64,000 bases of DNA from Hyphomicrobium_A sp963759735 (GCA_963759735.1 CAVXAF010000007.1:372001-436000), one strand, 5' to 3'; shown: positions 19,861-28,912, numbered from the stretch's first letter. Made by a program: numbers and translations. Notes: generated by a model not told the origin, from the letters alone.

Positions 19861-21099
19861 TCGCGGGTTGGCTCGCAATCGGCAAGCCATGCACGTGCGC
19901 CACGTCCGGCAAGAGCGCCGGTCGCCAGGCACGCCTGCAGAAGATAGCCGCCGGTTGGCGCCTCCCAGTCGAGCATCTCTCCCGCGACGAACACGCCCGC
20001 CAATCGCCGCAACATCAGGTTGGCGTCGACAGCATCCCACCTCACACCGCCGGCACTGGAGATCGCCGTCGCCAGCGGAGCGGGTCCGTCGAGCCGCAGC
20101 GGCACGGCCTTGATCGACGCCGCCAGTGCACCGGCGTCGAAGTCGGCCAAGCGCGGAGATGCTGTCTCGTGCAACAGGGCAATCTCCACCGGCGACAGGC
20201 CTCCCGCCTTGCGCAGGAAGGTTGATAGTGATTGCTTGCCCCGCGGCTTGCCGAGGCGTGCGGACAACGCATCGATAGACGAGTTCGGGCCGTAGGTCGA
20301 CATGCAGGACGGCAAAGCCGTCGGCGGCGATGGCATCGCGCAAAGGGCCCGACAATGCATAGACGCCGCCGCCCTCGATGCCGGCGGCGGTGATCACCGC
20401 TTCGCCGCGCACGCGCCTGCCATCGAAAGCCAGCGCCAGTCGTTTCAACGGCTGACCCTCGCAGCGCAGGCGGAAAATCTCCGACCAGTCGATCAGAAAG
20501 CCGCAGTTCGACGGCGTCAGCGGCGCAACCGGAATGCCCCGGTCAGCGAGCAGCGATGCCCATTCGCCGGTCGAGCCGAGGCGCGGCCAGCTTGCCCCGC
20601 CGAGCGCCAGCACGACGGCCTCTGCCGCAACGGCGGTCTCGCCGTCCGGGGTGGCGAACAGCAGGCGTTGCTCACTGTCCCAGCCCAGCCAGCGATGCCG
20701 AGGGCGGAACGTTACGCCCGCCCGCGCAAGCCGCGCCAGCCAGGCGCGCAGCAGTGGCGATGCTTTCATGGCTCTGGGAAACACGCGTCCGCTGGACCCG
20801 ACGAACGTCGGCTGTCCCAGCTCCTCGCACCAGGCGCGCACCGCAATTGGCGGGAATGTTTCCATGGCCGAGCGTAGGAATTCTTCCCGATCGCCATACC
20901 GGGATGCGAAGCGCGCATAGTCCTCGCTGTGCGTGAGATTGAGCCCGCCGCGCCCTGCCATCAGGAACTTGCGGCCCAGCGAAGGCATGCGATCGTAAAC
21001 GGTCACGCTCACGCCGGTCGCCGCCAGCGTTTCGGCTGCCATCAGTCCTGCGGGGCCGCCGCCCACGACGGCGGCGCTGCAACCCGTACCGTCCGCCAT
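19857..21099 (-). pseudogene. TIGR03862-type (HI0933/BaiN-like) flavoprotein, frameshifted
   Basis: ATG 21099 starts MADGTGCSAAVVGGGPAGLM, a Rossmann FAD-binding motif. SLGRKFLMAGRGGLNLTHSE and SSGRVFPRAMKASPLLRAWL, typical of HI0933-family proteins, follow. Near 20285 the frame moves by one base. The C-terminal half (LSPVEIALLHETA, AVDANLMLRRLAGVFVAGEM, DWEAPTGGYLLQACLATG) continues to the stop at 19857. The closing GEMLDWEAPTGGY segment is specific for the TIGR03862 group. Reaction unknown; proposed as an oxidoreductase acting on a reduced ring or thiol. Both halves look functional, so the shift may be a base-calling error. Confidence 0.8.
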
Positions 21100-21268
21100 C
21101 GCGTCGCCGCTCCCAATTCGTCGGGCGCCCCGCCTAGCACCCGCCGGAAGGACTGACAACGATGTCGATTAGCGTCGGCAGAGGGTTATCGATAATGATG
21201 TCGAAGCCGCCCTAGGCGGCGGCAGTTACACTGTTATAATGTTCCAATTCGTCGACAGAGGTTTTCCT

Positions 21269-22638
21269 GTGTCCCTACGCGGCAGCCTGCTCGTTTCGGT
21301 CCTCGCTACGCTGCTGCTGAGCCTTATGGCCGGCGGCACGTTCACCTATTGGCATGCCGTCGCCAAGATCGAGACCGAGATGAACGCGGCCATTGCCGTC
21401 GGCAGCCGTATCGCGCGCAATGCCGTCGACGATTGGGAGGAGGCAACCGATCCGGCACGCCGCCTGGCTCTGCTCGTTGCCGATTTCGAAGGCGATCGCC
21501 ACCTGCAGGCCAAGCTGATCGGTACCGACGGAAAGGTCTTGCTCGCATCCAAAGTGGCGCTGGCGGAAAACCCCGCGCCCGATTGGCTCGTGGCACTGCT
21601 GGCGGCGCCGGCCAAGAAGGCGAAGATGGACCTGCCGGCGGTATTCGATCGTTACGGCACAGTCGTGCTGCAGACCGATGCGCGCAACGAGGTCGCCGAA
21701 GTCTGGAGCGACATGTGGCTGACGCTCAGCGTGCTCACCATATTCTGCGGGTTGGTGCTCGCCTTTATCTATTGGACCCTGGCGACCACCATTCGCCCGC
21801 TGCAGAGTTTGACATTGGCTTTCGCGCGCGTAGGCGACGGTGACTATCGCGAGCGGCTGACCGAACGCGGTCCGCGCGAGCTCAAGCGCCTGTCGCAAAG
21901 CTTCAACCAGATGGTCGAGCGTCTGGCGCGCGCCGAGGCGCAGAACAAGCGCCTGCAGCAGCAGCTCACCAGTGTGCAAGACGAAGAGCGCGCCGACCTT
22001 GCCCGCGATCTGCATGACGAGATTGGTCCGCTACTGTTTGCCGTCGACGTCGACGCCGTCGCAGTCGGGCAACTGGCAAAGGACGGCGACTATGACGCGA
22101 TTCCTCCTCGCGTCGGCATCATTCGCGATGCCATCGGTCGCATGCAGCGGCACGTGCGCGACATCCTCGGGCGCCTGCGCTCTGCGACACTTATCGACGT
22201 CGGACTGGCGCATGCCATCGACAACCTCGTCGCGTTCTGGCGGTCGCATCGGCCCAACCTCAATTTCCGCGTCGACCTGTCGGAGGAAAGCTTCGGCGAG
22301 GAAATCGACAGCACGATCTACCGCATCGTGCAGGAAAGTCTGAGCAACGCAGTGCGCCATGGCGCCCCCAAGACGATCGCGATCAAGGTTACGGCCGATG
22401 CCGACGGATCGCGATCGACATCCGCGTCACCGATGACGGCAGCGGCCTGAAGCCAGGCAACGGCGGCGGCGGCTACGGCATCGTCGGCATGCAGGAGCGC
22501 GTCGCCGCACTTGGCGGCCACCTCGAAGTCGCCGACCGCCGCGATGGTCCAGGCGTCGTCGTCTCCGCACATCTACCTGCGCAGGGGGCAATCGCGCCCA
22601 CGCGCTCCTTTGAAAGGCACGAGGCAGCTCTGCAATGA
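21269..22638 (+). pseudogene. NarX/UhpB-type sensor histidine kinase, one frameshift near the 3' end
   Basis: A first TM helix (LLVSVLATLLLSLMAGGTF) is followed by a periplasmic sensor of about 110 residues, a second helix (LTIFCGLVLAFIYWTL) and a HAMP domain. The HisKA_3 dimerisation domain has its phospho-His in LARDLHDEIGPLLF near residue 249. The ATPase domain carries STIYRIVQESLSNAVRHG. Near 22410 the frame shifts and the rest of the ATPase domain (VTDDGSG, GGYGIVGMQERVAALGG) is in another frame, ending in a TGA that overlaps the regulator's ATG. GTG 21269 is preferred because AGAGG lies seven bases upstream; ATG 21239 is the alternative. MoxY/FlhS kinases of methylotrophs share this layout. 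Confidence 0.8.
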
Positions 22639-23246
22639 AGATTCTTCTGGTCGACGATCATATCGTGGTGCGCGAAGGGGTTCGCCGCCTGCTGTCGGGC
22701 ATGAGCGGCACCGAGCTGCACGAGGCCTCGACCGGGGAGGAGGCGCTCGCCATGTTCCGAGAGATACGCCCGGAGTTGGTGCTGCTCGACCTCAACCTCA
22801 CCGGCATCGGCGGGCTTGAGCTGTTGCGGCGCCTGCTCAGCGAGGACGAGAAACTGCGCGTCGTGGTGTTCTCGATGCACGCCGAGCCGATTTACGCCGC
22901 CCGGGCGCTGCGGCTCGGCGCGCGCGGCTACGTGAGCAAGAGCGCCGGCGCCGACGAACTCGTCACGGCGGTCAAGAAGGTGGCCGAGGGCGGTCGCTAC
23001 GTGGAACGCGAGATCGCCGGCGAACTGGCCTTCACCCAGCTGTCCGGTGAAGATCCGCTACAGCAACTCACTATGCGCGAGATCGAAATCCTGCGCCTGC
23101 TCGGCGAGGGCAATAGCCTCACCGAAATCGCGCAGACCATTGGCGTCGCCTACAAGACGGTCGCCAACACCTGCTCCATCATCAAGAGCAAGCTCGGCGT
23201 CGAGCGCACCGCCGACCTTATCCGCGTCTCCATGGAGATGAAGTAG
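22635..23246 (+). CDS. NarL/LuxR-family response regulator
   Basis: The product is 203 residues. The receiver domain has MKILLVDDHIVVREG, phospho-Asp in LVLLDLNLTGIGG, FSMHAEP and the Lys in YVSKSAGADEL. The C-terminal LuxR-type HTH (about 140-203) contains LTMREIEILRLLGEGNSLTE and KTVANTCSIIKSKLG. Its ATG overlaps the stop of the upstream kinase (ATGA), so the pair is translationally coupled. It converges on gmaS across a strong terminator. Regulation of the neighbouring methylamine genes is an attractive but unproved inference. Confidence 0.9.
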   Translation: MKILLVDDHIVVREGVRRLLSGMSGTELHEASTGEEALAMFREIRPELVLLDLNLTGIGGLELLRRLLSEDEKLRVVVFSMHAEPIYAARALRLGARGYVSKSAGADELVTAVKKVAEGGRYVEREIAGELAFTQLSGEDPLQQLTMREIEILRLLGEGNSLTEIAQTIGVAYKTVANTCSIIKSKLGVERTADLIRVSMEMK

Positions 23247-23378
23247 GGCGCTCGCGCGGCCGCTTCACGCGTGCGTCAACGCAGCGCCGGCGGCTAGGAA
23301 TGTTCGGAAGTATCGGCCGGGAAATCCGCCCTTGGCGCATTGCGCAGGGGGCCGCTACGTTTTGCCTGCCGCGCACTT

Positions 23379-23429
23379 GCGGAAGGTGAACGCGAGCTCA
23401 ACCGCGCGCTCTCCTTCCGCTTTTTTTTT
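23379..23429 (+). terminator. Terminator between the response regulator and gmaS
   Basis: An 8-bp perfect outer stem (GCGGAAGG / CCTTCCGC) encloses a GC-rich loop of about 26 bases that can fold further, followed by nine T residues. It ends transcription of the kinase-regulator operon before the opposing gmaS gene. Confidence 0.75.
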
Positions 23430-23431
23430 GC

Positions 23432-24739
23432 TCAAACGTCGAGGGTGTTGTCACGCTCCCACTGCGTAAAATGAGCCGCGTAGGAATTCCACTCGTTGGT
23501 CTTCAGCTTCACGTAAGCTCGGGCGAACTCATCGCCGAGCGCGTTCTTCAGTTCCGTATCCTTATCGAACAGGCGCAAGGCATCGAGCAGGTTCAGTGGC
23601 AGCCGCGGCGCATCGGTGACCGTGTGCCCGAGTTGATACATGTCGATATCGAGGCGCTTGCCGGGGCTCGATTTGCGCGCGATGCCGTCAAGGCCCGCGG
23701 CGATGACCACCGCCTGCAACAGGTACGGGTTCACGGCGCCGTCGGGTAGACGCAATTCGAAGCGGCCCTTGCCCGGCACGCGCACCATGTGTGTGCGGTT
23801 GTTGCCCGTCCAGGTGACCGTGTTCGGCGACCAGGTGGCGCCCGACAGCGTGCGCGGCGCGTTGATGCGCTTGTAGGAATTCACCGTCGGGTTGGTGATG
23901 GCGGCGAGCGCCTCGGCGTGGGTCATGATACCGCCGAGGAAATTGTAGCCTTGCTGCGACAGGCCCATCTCGTCGGTGTTGTCGAGGAAGGCGTTGGTGG
24001 TGCCTGCTTGGTCCCATACCGAGATGTGCACGTGGCAGCCGTTGCCGGTGAGGCCGGGGAACGGCTTGGGCATGAACGTGGCGCGCAGCCCATGTTTCTC
24101 GGCGATCGACTTCGTCATGAACTTGAAGAACGAGTGGCGATCGGCGGTGACGAGGGCGTCGTCGAAGTTCCAGTTCATCTCGAACTGACCGTTGGCGTCC
24201 TCATGGTCGTTCTGGTACGGACCCCAGCCGAGTTCCTGCATATAGTCGCAGATCTCGCTGATGACATCGTAGCGGCGCATAAGTGCCTGCTGGTCGTAGC
24301 AAGGCTTGGCCGCGTTGTCCTTGAGGTCGGAGATGGCAGAACCGTCGGGACACGTGAGGAAGTATTCGCACTCGACGCCGGTCTTGACGTACAGCCCTTG
24401 GTCCTTGGCGCGCTTCATGACGTTCTTGAGGACGACACGCGGGGCTTGCGCGACGTGCTTGTCCTCCATGACGCAGTCGGCGGCGACCCAGGCGACTTCC
24501 TTTTTCCACGGCAGCTGGATGAGCGCCGCGGGATCGGGCATGCCGAACAGATCAGGATGGGCCGGTGTCATGTCGAGGTACGTCGCAAAACCCGCGAATC
24601 CCGCGCCGTCCTTCTGCATGTCGGCAATCGCGGCTGCTGGAACCAGCTTGGCGCGCTGCCCACCGAACAAATCCGTGTAGGAGATCATGAAGTAACGGAT
24701 GCCGCGCTCTTTTGCGACGCTTGCCAGATCCTGTGACAT
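23432..24739 (-). CDS. gmaS: Gamma-glutamylmethylamide synthetase (type III glutamine synthetase-like)
   Basis: The product is 435 residues, the usual GmaS size, with the glutamine synthetase fold. Motifs include GVECEYFLTCPDG, ANGQFEMNWNFDDALVTADR, GNGCHVHISVWDQAG (metal/glutamate site), NSYKRINAPRTLSG (ATP site) and GKGRFELRLPDGAVNPYL. GmaS ligates methylamine to glutamate with ATP, the first step of the N-methylglutamate pathway. The adjacency to mgsABC and mgdABCD makes this role much more likely than ordinary glutamine synthesis. ATG 24739 follows a GGGAAAAG stretch. An in-frame ATG at 24802, two bases past the mgsC stop, would add 21 untypical residues. Last gene of the mgs operon. Confidence 0.9.
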   Translation of the reverse strand: MSQDLASVAKERGIRYFMISYTDLFGGQRAKLVPAAAIADMQKDGAGFAGFATYLDMTPAHPDLFGMPDPAALIQLPWKKEVAWVAADCVMEDKHVAQAPRVVLKNVMKRAKDQGLYVKTGVECEYFLTCPDGSAISDLKDNAAKPCYDQQALMRRYDVISEICDYMQELGWGPYQNDHEDANGQFEMNWNFDDALVTADRHSFFKFMTKSIAEKHGLRATFMPKPFPGLTGNGCHVHISVWDQAGTTNAFLDNTDEMGLSQQGYNFLGGIMTHAEALAAITNPTVNSYKRINAPRTLSGATWSPNTVTWTGNNRTHMVRVPGKGRFELRLPDGAVNPYLLQAVVIAAGLDGIARKSSPGKRLDIDMYQLGHTVTDAPRLPLNLLDALRLFDKDTELKNALGDEFARAYVKLKTNEWNSYAAHFTQWERDNTLDV

Positions 24740-24804
24740 TTCTTTTCCCACGACGACGCTTCGGTTGACGCTCGGCTGCTTTTTCCAGAACCTGGAAAAC
24801 ATCT

Positions 24805-26133
24805 TCAGAACTTGCTCTCACCAGGGATCCAGCTGGTACCTGCGAGTGGCACGCGCGCCATGGCGGCCGCCTCGATGGTAAGCGCGCACAGATCTTCCGG
24901 CTCGAGGTTGTGAACGTGATTGTGGCCGCAGGCGCGCGCGATGGTCTGCGCCTCGAGCGTCATCACCTTCAAATAGTTGGCCAGGCGGCGGCCGGCGAGG
25001 ACGGGATCGAGCCGCTTGGAGAGCTCTGGATCCTGCGTCGTGATGCCGGCCGGATCGCGGCCCTCGTGCCAGTCGTCGTAAGCGCCCGCGGTCGTATGCA
25101 AAGCCTGATATTCGCTTTCCAGCGCCGGGTCGTTGTCGCCGAGGGCGACGAGCGCCGCCGAGCCGATGGATACCGCATCGGCGCCGAGCGCCAGCGCCTT
25201 GGCGACGTCGGCACCATTGCGGATGCCGCCGGAAACGATGAGCTGCACCTTGCGGTGCATGCCGAGATCCTGCAGCGCCTGTACGGCCGGGCGAATGCAG
25301 GCGAGCGTCGGTTGGCCGACGTGCTCGATGAACACTTCCTGCGTCGCTGCTGTGCCGCCCTGCATGCCGTCGACGACCACCACGTCGGCGCCCGACTTTA
25401 CGGCCAGGGCCACATCATAGTAGGGGCGCGCGCCGCCAATCTTGACGTAGATCGGCTTCTCCCAATCCGTGATTTCGCGCAGTTCGATGATCTTGATTTC
25501 GAGATCGTCCGGCCCAGTCCAGTCAGGGTGCCGGCATGCCGAACGCTGGTCGATACCCTTGGGAAGCGTGCGCATCTCGGCGACGCGGTCGGATATCTTC
25601 TGGCCGAGCAGCATGCCGCCACCGCCGGGCTTCGCGCCCTGGCCAACGACGATTTCGATGGCATCGGCTTTGCGCAGGTCGTCCGGGTTCATGCCGTAAC
25701 GCGAGGGCAGGTACTGATAGACCAGCATCTGCGACTGCCCACGCTCCTCCGGCGTCATGCCGCCATCGCCCGTTGTGGTCGAGGTGCCGGCCAGCGTCGC
25801 CCCGCGCCCGAGCGCTTCCTTGGCGTTGGCCGACAGCGAGCCAAAGCTCATGCCGGCGATGGTGATGGGGATCTTCAACTCGATCGGCTTCTTGGCGTGC
25901 CGCGTGCCGAGCGTGACGGCCGTCGAGCAGCGCTCCCGGTAGCCTTCGAGTGGGTAGCGCGACATGGAGGCGCCGAGGAACAGCAGGTCGTCGAAGTGCG
26001 GGACCTTGCGCTTGGCGCCGCCGCCGCGGATGTCGTAGATGCCGGTCGTCGCCGCGCGGCGAATCTCAGAAAGCGTGTAGTCGTCGAAGAGAGCGGACTT
26101 GCGCGGCGTGGTCGGCGGATTGTGGTAGCTCAT
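24805..26133 (-). CDS. mgsC: N-methylglutamate synthase subunit C (FMN-binding glutamate synthase-like)
   Basis: The product is 442 residues, homologous to the FMN domain of glutamate synthase (also annotated GlxD). Family blocks include PITIAGMSFGSLSANAKEAL, GTSTTTGDGGMTPEE, GQGAKPGGGGMLLGQK, PIYVKIGGARPYYDVALA and LIVSGGIRNGADVAKALALG. The subunit would carry FMN and form N-methylglutamate from gamma-glutamylmethylamide-derived methylamine and 2-oxoglutarate. The stretch that carries the 3Fe-4S cysteines in classical glutamate synthase (C....CPxGIATQ) reads HEGRDPAGITTQ here, without cysteines. The ATG at 26133 overlaps the mgsB stop (TGATG), showing coupling. Confidence 0.9.
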   Translation of the reverse strand: MSYHNPPTTPRKSALFDDYTLSEIRRAATTGIYDIRGGGAKRKVPHFDDLLFLGASMSRYPLEGYRERCSTAVTLGTRHAKKPIELKIPITIAGMSFGSLSANAKEALGRGATLAGTSTTTGDGGMTPEERGQSQMLVYQYLPSRYGMNPDDLRKADAIEIVVGQGAKPGGGGMLLGQKISDRVAEMRTLPKGIDQRSACRHPDWTGPDDLEIKIIELREITDWEKPIYVKIGGARPYYDVALAVKSGADVVVVDGMQGGTAATQEVFIEHVGQPTLACIRPAVQALQDLGMHRKVQLIVSGGIRNGADVAKALALGADAVSIGSAALVALGDNDPALESEYQALHTTAGAYDDWHEGRDPAGITTQDPELSKRLDPVLAGRRLANYLKVMTLEAQTIARACGHNHVHNLEPEDLCALTIEAAAMARVPLAGTSWIPGESKF

Positions 26134-26819
26134 CAATAAGCGTCCGCGTTGTCGATGTTGAAGGTGTAAAGCTTGCGGGCCGACCCGTAGCGGCGGAAAT
26201 CCTTCGGCTTGACGCCGTTGAGGCCGGAACGCTGCAGAAGGTTGTCGATGAGCTGCAGGTGCTCATCGCGCATCTCCTTCTCGATGCAGTCGGCGCCGAG
26301 GCTCTTGACTGAGCCCCGCACGAACAGCCTGGCCTCGTAGATGGAATCTCCTAGCGCGTCGCCGGCGTCGCCGAACACGACCAGGTTGCCGGTCTGCGCC
26401 ATGAACGCCGACATGTGGCCGATATTGCCCTTAACGACGATGTCGATGCCTTTCATCGAAATGCCGCAGCGCGAGGAGGCATTGCCTTCAACGACCAGTA
26501 TCCCGCCGCGTCCCGTGGCGCCGGCGTATTGGCTGACGTCACCTTTGACGACGACTTTGCCAGACATCATGTTTTCAGCGGTACCCGGGCCGGCCGAGCC
26601 GTGCACGACGATGGTCGCCTGCTTGTTCATCCCGGCGCAGTAATAGCCGACGGGACCCTTCACCTCGATGTTCAGCGGAGCATCGACGCCCACGGCGACG
26701 GCGTGCTGGCCCTTCGGGTTGAGGATCTCCCATTGCGTATCGTTGGTGCCGGCGGATTGCTGGTGCAGCAGCGCGTTCAACTCGCGCAGTGAGGTGGTAG
26801 CGAGATCAACGGTAGGCAT
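26133..26819 (-). CDS. mgsB: N-methylglutamate synthase subunit B (GXGXG domain)
   Basis: The product is 228 residues of the GXGXG beta-helix domain that forms the C-terminal part of glutamate synthase (GlxC-like). Repeating glycine turns are visible in GYYCAGMNKQATIVVHGSAG, KVVVKGDVSQYAGATGRGG, NASSRCGISMKGIDIVVKGN and NLVVFGDAGDALGDSIYEA. It has no catalytic residues of its own and packs the other two subunits together. The gene starts 5 bp after the mgsA stop and overlaps mgsC, so the three form one translational unit. Confidence 0.9.
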   Translation of the reverse strand: MPTVDLATTSLRELNALLHQQSAGTNDTQWEILNPKGQHAVAVGVDAPLNIEVKGPVGYYCAGMNKQATIVVHGSAGPGTAENMMSGKVVVKGDVSQYAGATGRGGILVVEGNASSRCGISMKGIDIVVKGNIGHMSAFMAQTGNLVVFGDAGDALGDSIYEARLFVRGSVKSLGADCIEKEMRDEHLQLIDNLLQRSGLNGVKPKDFRRYGSARKLYTFNIDNADAY

Positions 26820-26824
26820 GCCGA

Positions 26825-27721
26825 TCAGCGCTCCCAGAAATAGACGGTCGCCGGCTCGGGCTCCCATATGCGCGCGCCATCGATGCCCGGCAATCCGGCG
26901 AGAGCGCGATACTCCGAGCCGAAGGCGACATACTGATCGGTCTCCGCCATCACCGCGGGTTTGCAGGCGATGGGATCGCGCAAAACGCCAAAGCCGTTCT
27001 TGGTGCCGACGACAAAGGTGAAGAACCCGTCGAGGTCGTCGAGGCTCTTCTTCAGAGCTTCCCCGAGGTTCATGCCTTGGTTCATGCGCCAGGAGATGTA
27101 AGCGGCGGCCACCTCGGTATCGTTGTCGGTCTCGAAGGTCATGCCGTCGTGGATCAGATCGCGCCGCAGGTTGTGATGGTTGGACAGCGAGCCGTTGTGG
27201 ACGAGGCACTGGTCGGGACCGGTCGAGAACGGATGCGCGCCCATGGTGGTGACAGCGCTTTCCGTCGCCATACGCGTATGGCCGATGGCGTGCGAACCTT
27301 GCATCTTGCTGAGATCGAAGCGGCTGGCGACCTGCGTTGGATAGCCGACCTCCTTGTAAATTTCGATGGCTTCGCCGGTACTCATGATGCGCAGTTCCGG
27401 ATGGCCGGCGCGCAACGCCTCGCGCGCCGCCGCGGCCTTATCGGCCGGCACGCTGAGCACGCCGTGCGTCGACTTGCGCTCCAAGCTGGCGTCGGCGCCG
27501 ATGGCCTTGGAAATCGCCGCCGTCAGGCCGGCAAAGTCACGATCGGGGTTCGGCGACTGCAGGGTGATCTTCGCCCGTCCGCTCTGTGCCGGGCCGTAGA
27601 CGGCGAAGCCCGCTGAATCCGGCCCGCGCTCGCACATGGTGCCGAGCATGGTTGAGGTGAGCTGGCCCAGTTGAGGCTCGAGCTTGGCGTCCTTGATGAA
27701 CAGGCCGACGATGCCACACAT
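26825..27721 (-). CDS. mgsA: N-methylglutamate synthase subunit A (class II amidotransferase)
   Basis: The product is 298 residues of the N-terminal-nucleophile glutamine amidotransferase class (GlxB-like). It begins MCGIVGLFIKD, so removal of Met exposes the catalytic Cys2. Other marks are MCERGPDSAGFAVYG, IGHTRMATES, HPFSTGPDQCLVHNGSLSNH and FETDNDTEVAAAYI. In the NMG pathway this subunit would release methylamine from gamma-glutamylmethylamide and pass it to MgsC. GGGGAG lies upstream of ATG 27721. It is the first enzyme gene of the mgs block, 60 bp after an uncharacterised membrane gene on the same strand. Confidence 0.9.
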   Translation of the reverse strand: MCGIVGLFIKDAKLEPQLGQLTSTMLGTMCERGPDSAGFAVYGPAQSGRAKITLQSPNPDRDFAGLTAAISKAIGADASLERKSTHGVLSVPADKAAAAREALRAGHPELRIMSTGEAIEIYKEVGYPTQVASRFDLSKMQGSHAIGHTRMATESAVTTMGAHPFSTGPDQCLVHNGSLSNHHNLRRDLIHDGMTFETDNDTEVAAAYISWRMNQGMNLGEALKKSLDDLDGFFTFVVGTKNGFGVLRDPIACKPAVMAETDQYVAFGSEYRALAGLPGIDGARIWEPEPATVYFWER

Positions 27722-27781
27722 TTACGGCGCTCCCCGCGTGCTTAGATGCTGGACGAAACTTAGCAGCACGTTCGCCATTGT

Positions 27782-28090
27782 TCAACTGGTGTGAATACTA
27801 TTTTCCCCGGAGGCAACTCTTTGCCCGTACCGCCATTCCTCGTAGCGGATGCGCGCGATCCGGTAGGCGTCGGGTATCGACAGGGCCCACACGAAGAGGC
27901 CGCCCGCCGAGCGTCCGATGAAGGAGGTCTCCGGCGTGGTCGTATGCCAGCACAGCAGCGCCAGCAGCAGCGAAAAGAACGCAAAGCCGAAGCCCCGTTG
28001 TGGGGTGCCGACGGCGACGTGTCCGGCACCCGGGGCGATGATGGCGAGGGCCAGGACGACGTACGGATTGAGTGGCTTCTTGCCTCTCAT
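27782..28090 (-). CDS. Small membrane protein of the mgs operon, unknown function
   Basis: The product is 102 residues. It has a basic N-terminus (MRGKKPLNPY) and about two to three TM helices (12-32 AIIAPGAGHVAVG, 33-48 FAFFSLLLALLCW, 62-78). The C-terminal polar tail contains ARIRYEEWRYG. Its ATG overlaps the stop of the upstream 228-residue gene (ATGA). It lies 60 bp before mgsA, so all are probably one transcript. Not recognised as a known family. Its position implies a service role for methylamine metabolism, possibly membrane placement of the enzymes or a transport accessory, but this is inference. Confidence 0.75.
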   Translation of the reverse strand: MRGKKPLNPYVVLALAIIAPGAGHVAVGTPQRGFGFAFFSLLLALLCWHTTTPETSFIGRSAGGLFVWALSIPDAYRIARIRYEEWRYGQRVASGENSIHTS

Positions 28091-28773
28091 GCGGCGCGCG
28101 CCCGGCCGTAGGCGCCCGTAATGGCGCGCACGGCCTGCAGTTGATCGAGCACGGTGGAGAGATCGCGCCGCGGCACGGAGGCGTTCTCGAACACCGATTG
28201 GCGCAGCAGCAGATGGTCACCGCGCTTGCCTTCGCCGGCTTGGCGAACAATGCGCAGGCCGCGCGGCGTGACGGCGACCTCCTTGACGCGCGGATCGGCG
28301 AGCACGCCGGCAATTATCTCGCGCAGCTCATGAAGTAGAGGCTCAGCCTCGGCATCGCCGCGGATCAGAACCTCATCGGGAAAGCCAACCGGGGTCTCGA
28401 GGCGATGCGTAAAGCGCGAGGTGAGCGAATAGAATTCTGTACCGGCGGGGCGCACGAGAACAGCGAAACCGGGAAGGTCGGCGTTGGCGTCTATGAGAGT
28501 CGTCGACATCCACAGCTGCGGCAAGCGGCGGATGGTCATCGTATCGCAGATAAGATCGACGCGAACCGCGCGGCCGTGATGGCGGCCGGCGAGGCGCGGG
28601 AAACCGTCGGCGGCATGGGAGAGCTGCGCGGCATCGAGCGCCGGAAAGCAATGGTCGAGCACGCCGCGGCGTGCGGCCTTGGCGGCGCGGTGGTCGCGCA
28701 TGCCGACATAGGTCACGGCGGCGATGGAGCCGACAGCAAGTATGAGTGACATGGACATCGGGCGATCGCTCAC
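28087..28773 (-). CDS. Membrane-anchored hypothetical protein of the mgs operon
   Basis: The product is 228 residues with one N-terminal TM anchor (MSLILAVGSIAAVTYVG) followed by a soluble domain of about 200 residues with no recognised family. Features include RRGVLDHCFPAL, TMTIRRLPQLWMSTTLIDAN, FPDEVLIRGDAEAEPLLHEL and DPRVKEVAVTPRGLRIVRQA. The mixed alpha/beta pattern is regular and protein-like. A GTG at 28773 is the longest start; an ATG at 28758 is a good alternative since it sits right before the helix. It overlaps the following 102-residue gene by 4 bp. It follows the permease block on the same strand, separated by two strong hairpins. Confidence 0.75.
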   Translation of the reverse strand: MSDRPMSMSLILAVGSIAAVTYVGMRDHRAAKAARRGVLDHCFPALDAAQLSHAADGFPRLAGRHHGRAVRVDLICDTMTIRRLPQLWMSTTLIDANADLPGFAVLVRPAGTEFYSLTSRFTHRLETPVGFPDEVLIRGDAEAEPLLHELREIIAGVLADPRVKEVAVTPRGLRIVRQAGEGKRGDHLLLRQSVFENASVPRRDLSTVLDQLQAVRAITGAYGRARAA

Positions 28774-28802
28774 GCGTAACTTCGAGTTTTTCAGGTCGTG
28801 GT

Positions 28803-28868
28803 GGCGATCCCCGTACAGCAGCGGGGATCGCCGGGGAGGTGCCGCGGATCTTGGCAGATCCGCGGCAC
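28803..28868 (-). repeat. Two adjacent perfect hairpins between the permease and mgs blocks
   Basis: One is an 11-bp perfect stem at 28803-28832 (GGCGATCCCCG / CGGGGATCGCC, 8-base loop). The other is a 13-bp perfect stem at 28839-28868 (GTGCCGCGGATCT / AGATCCGCGGCAC, 4-base loop). They lie only six bases apart in the 139-bp gap after the permease stop. No T-run follows either one. They could be a partial terminator, an RNase-processing or stability barrier setting different levels for the two blocks, or a REP-like element. Confidence 0.7.
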
Positions 28869-28912
28869 AACGCTTGTGCGGCGGGCTAGCGTGGTGAATT
28901 CGAAATCGGACG

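Noticed and set aside
24910..26139. 409-codon plus-strand open frame
   Set aside because: Antisense shadow of mgsC. The translated sequence is low-complexity Arg/Ala/Val with no motif.
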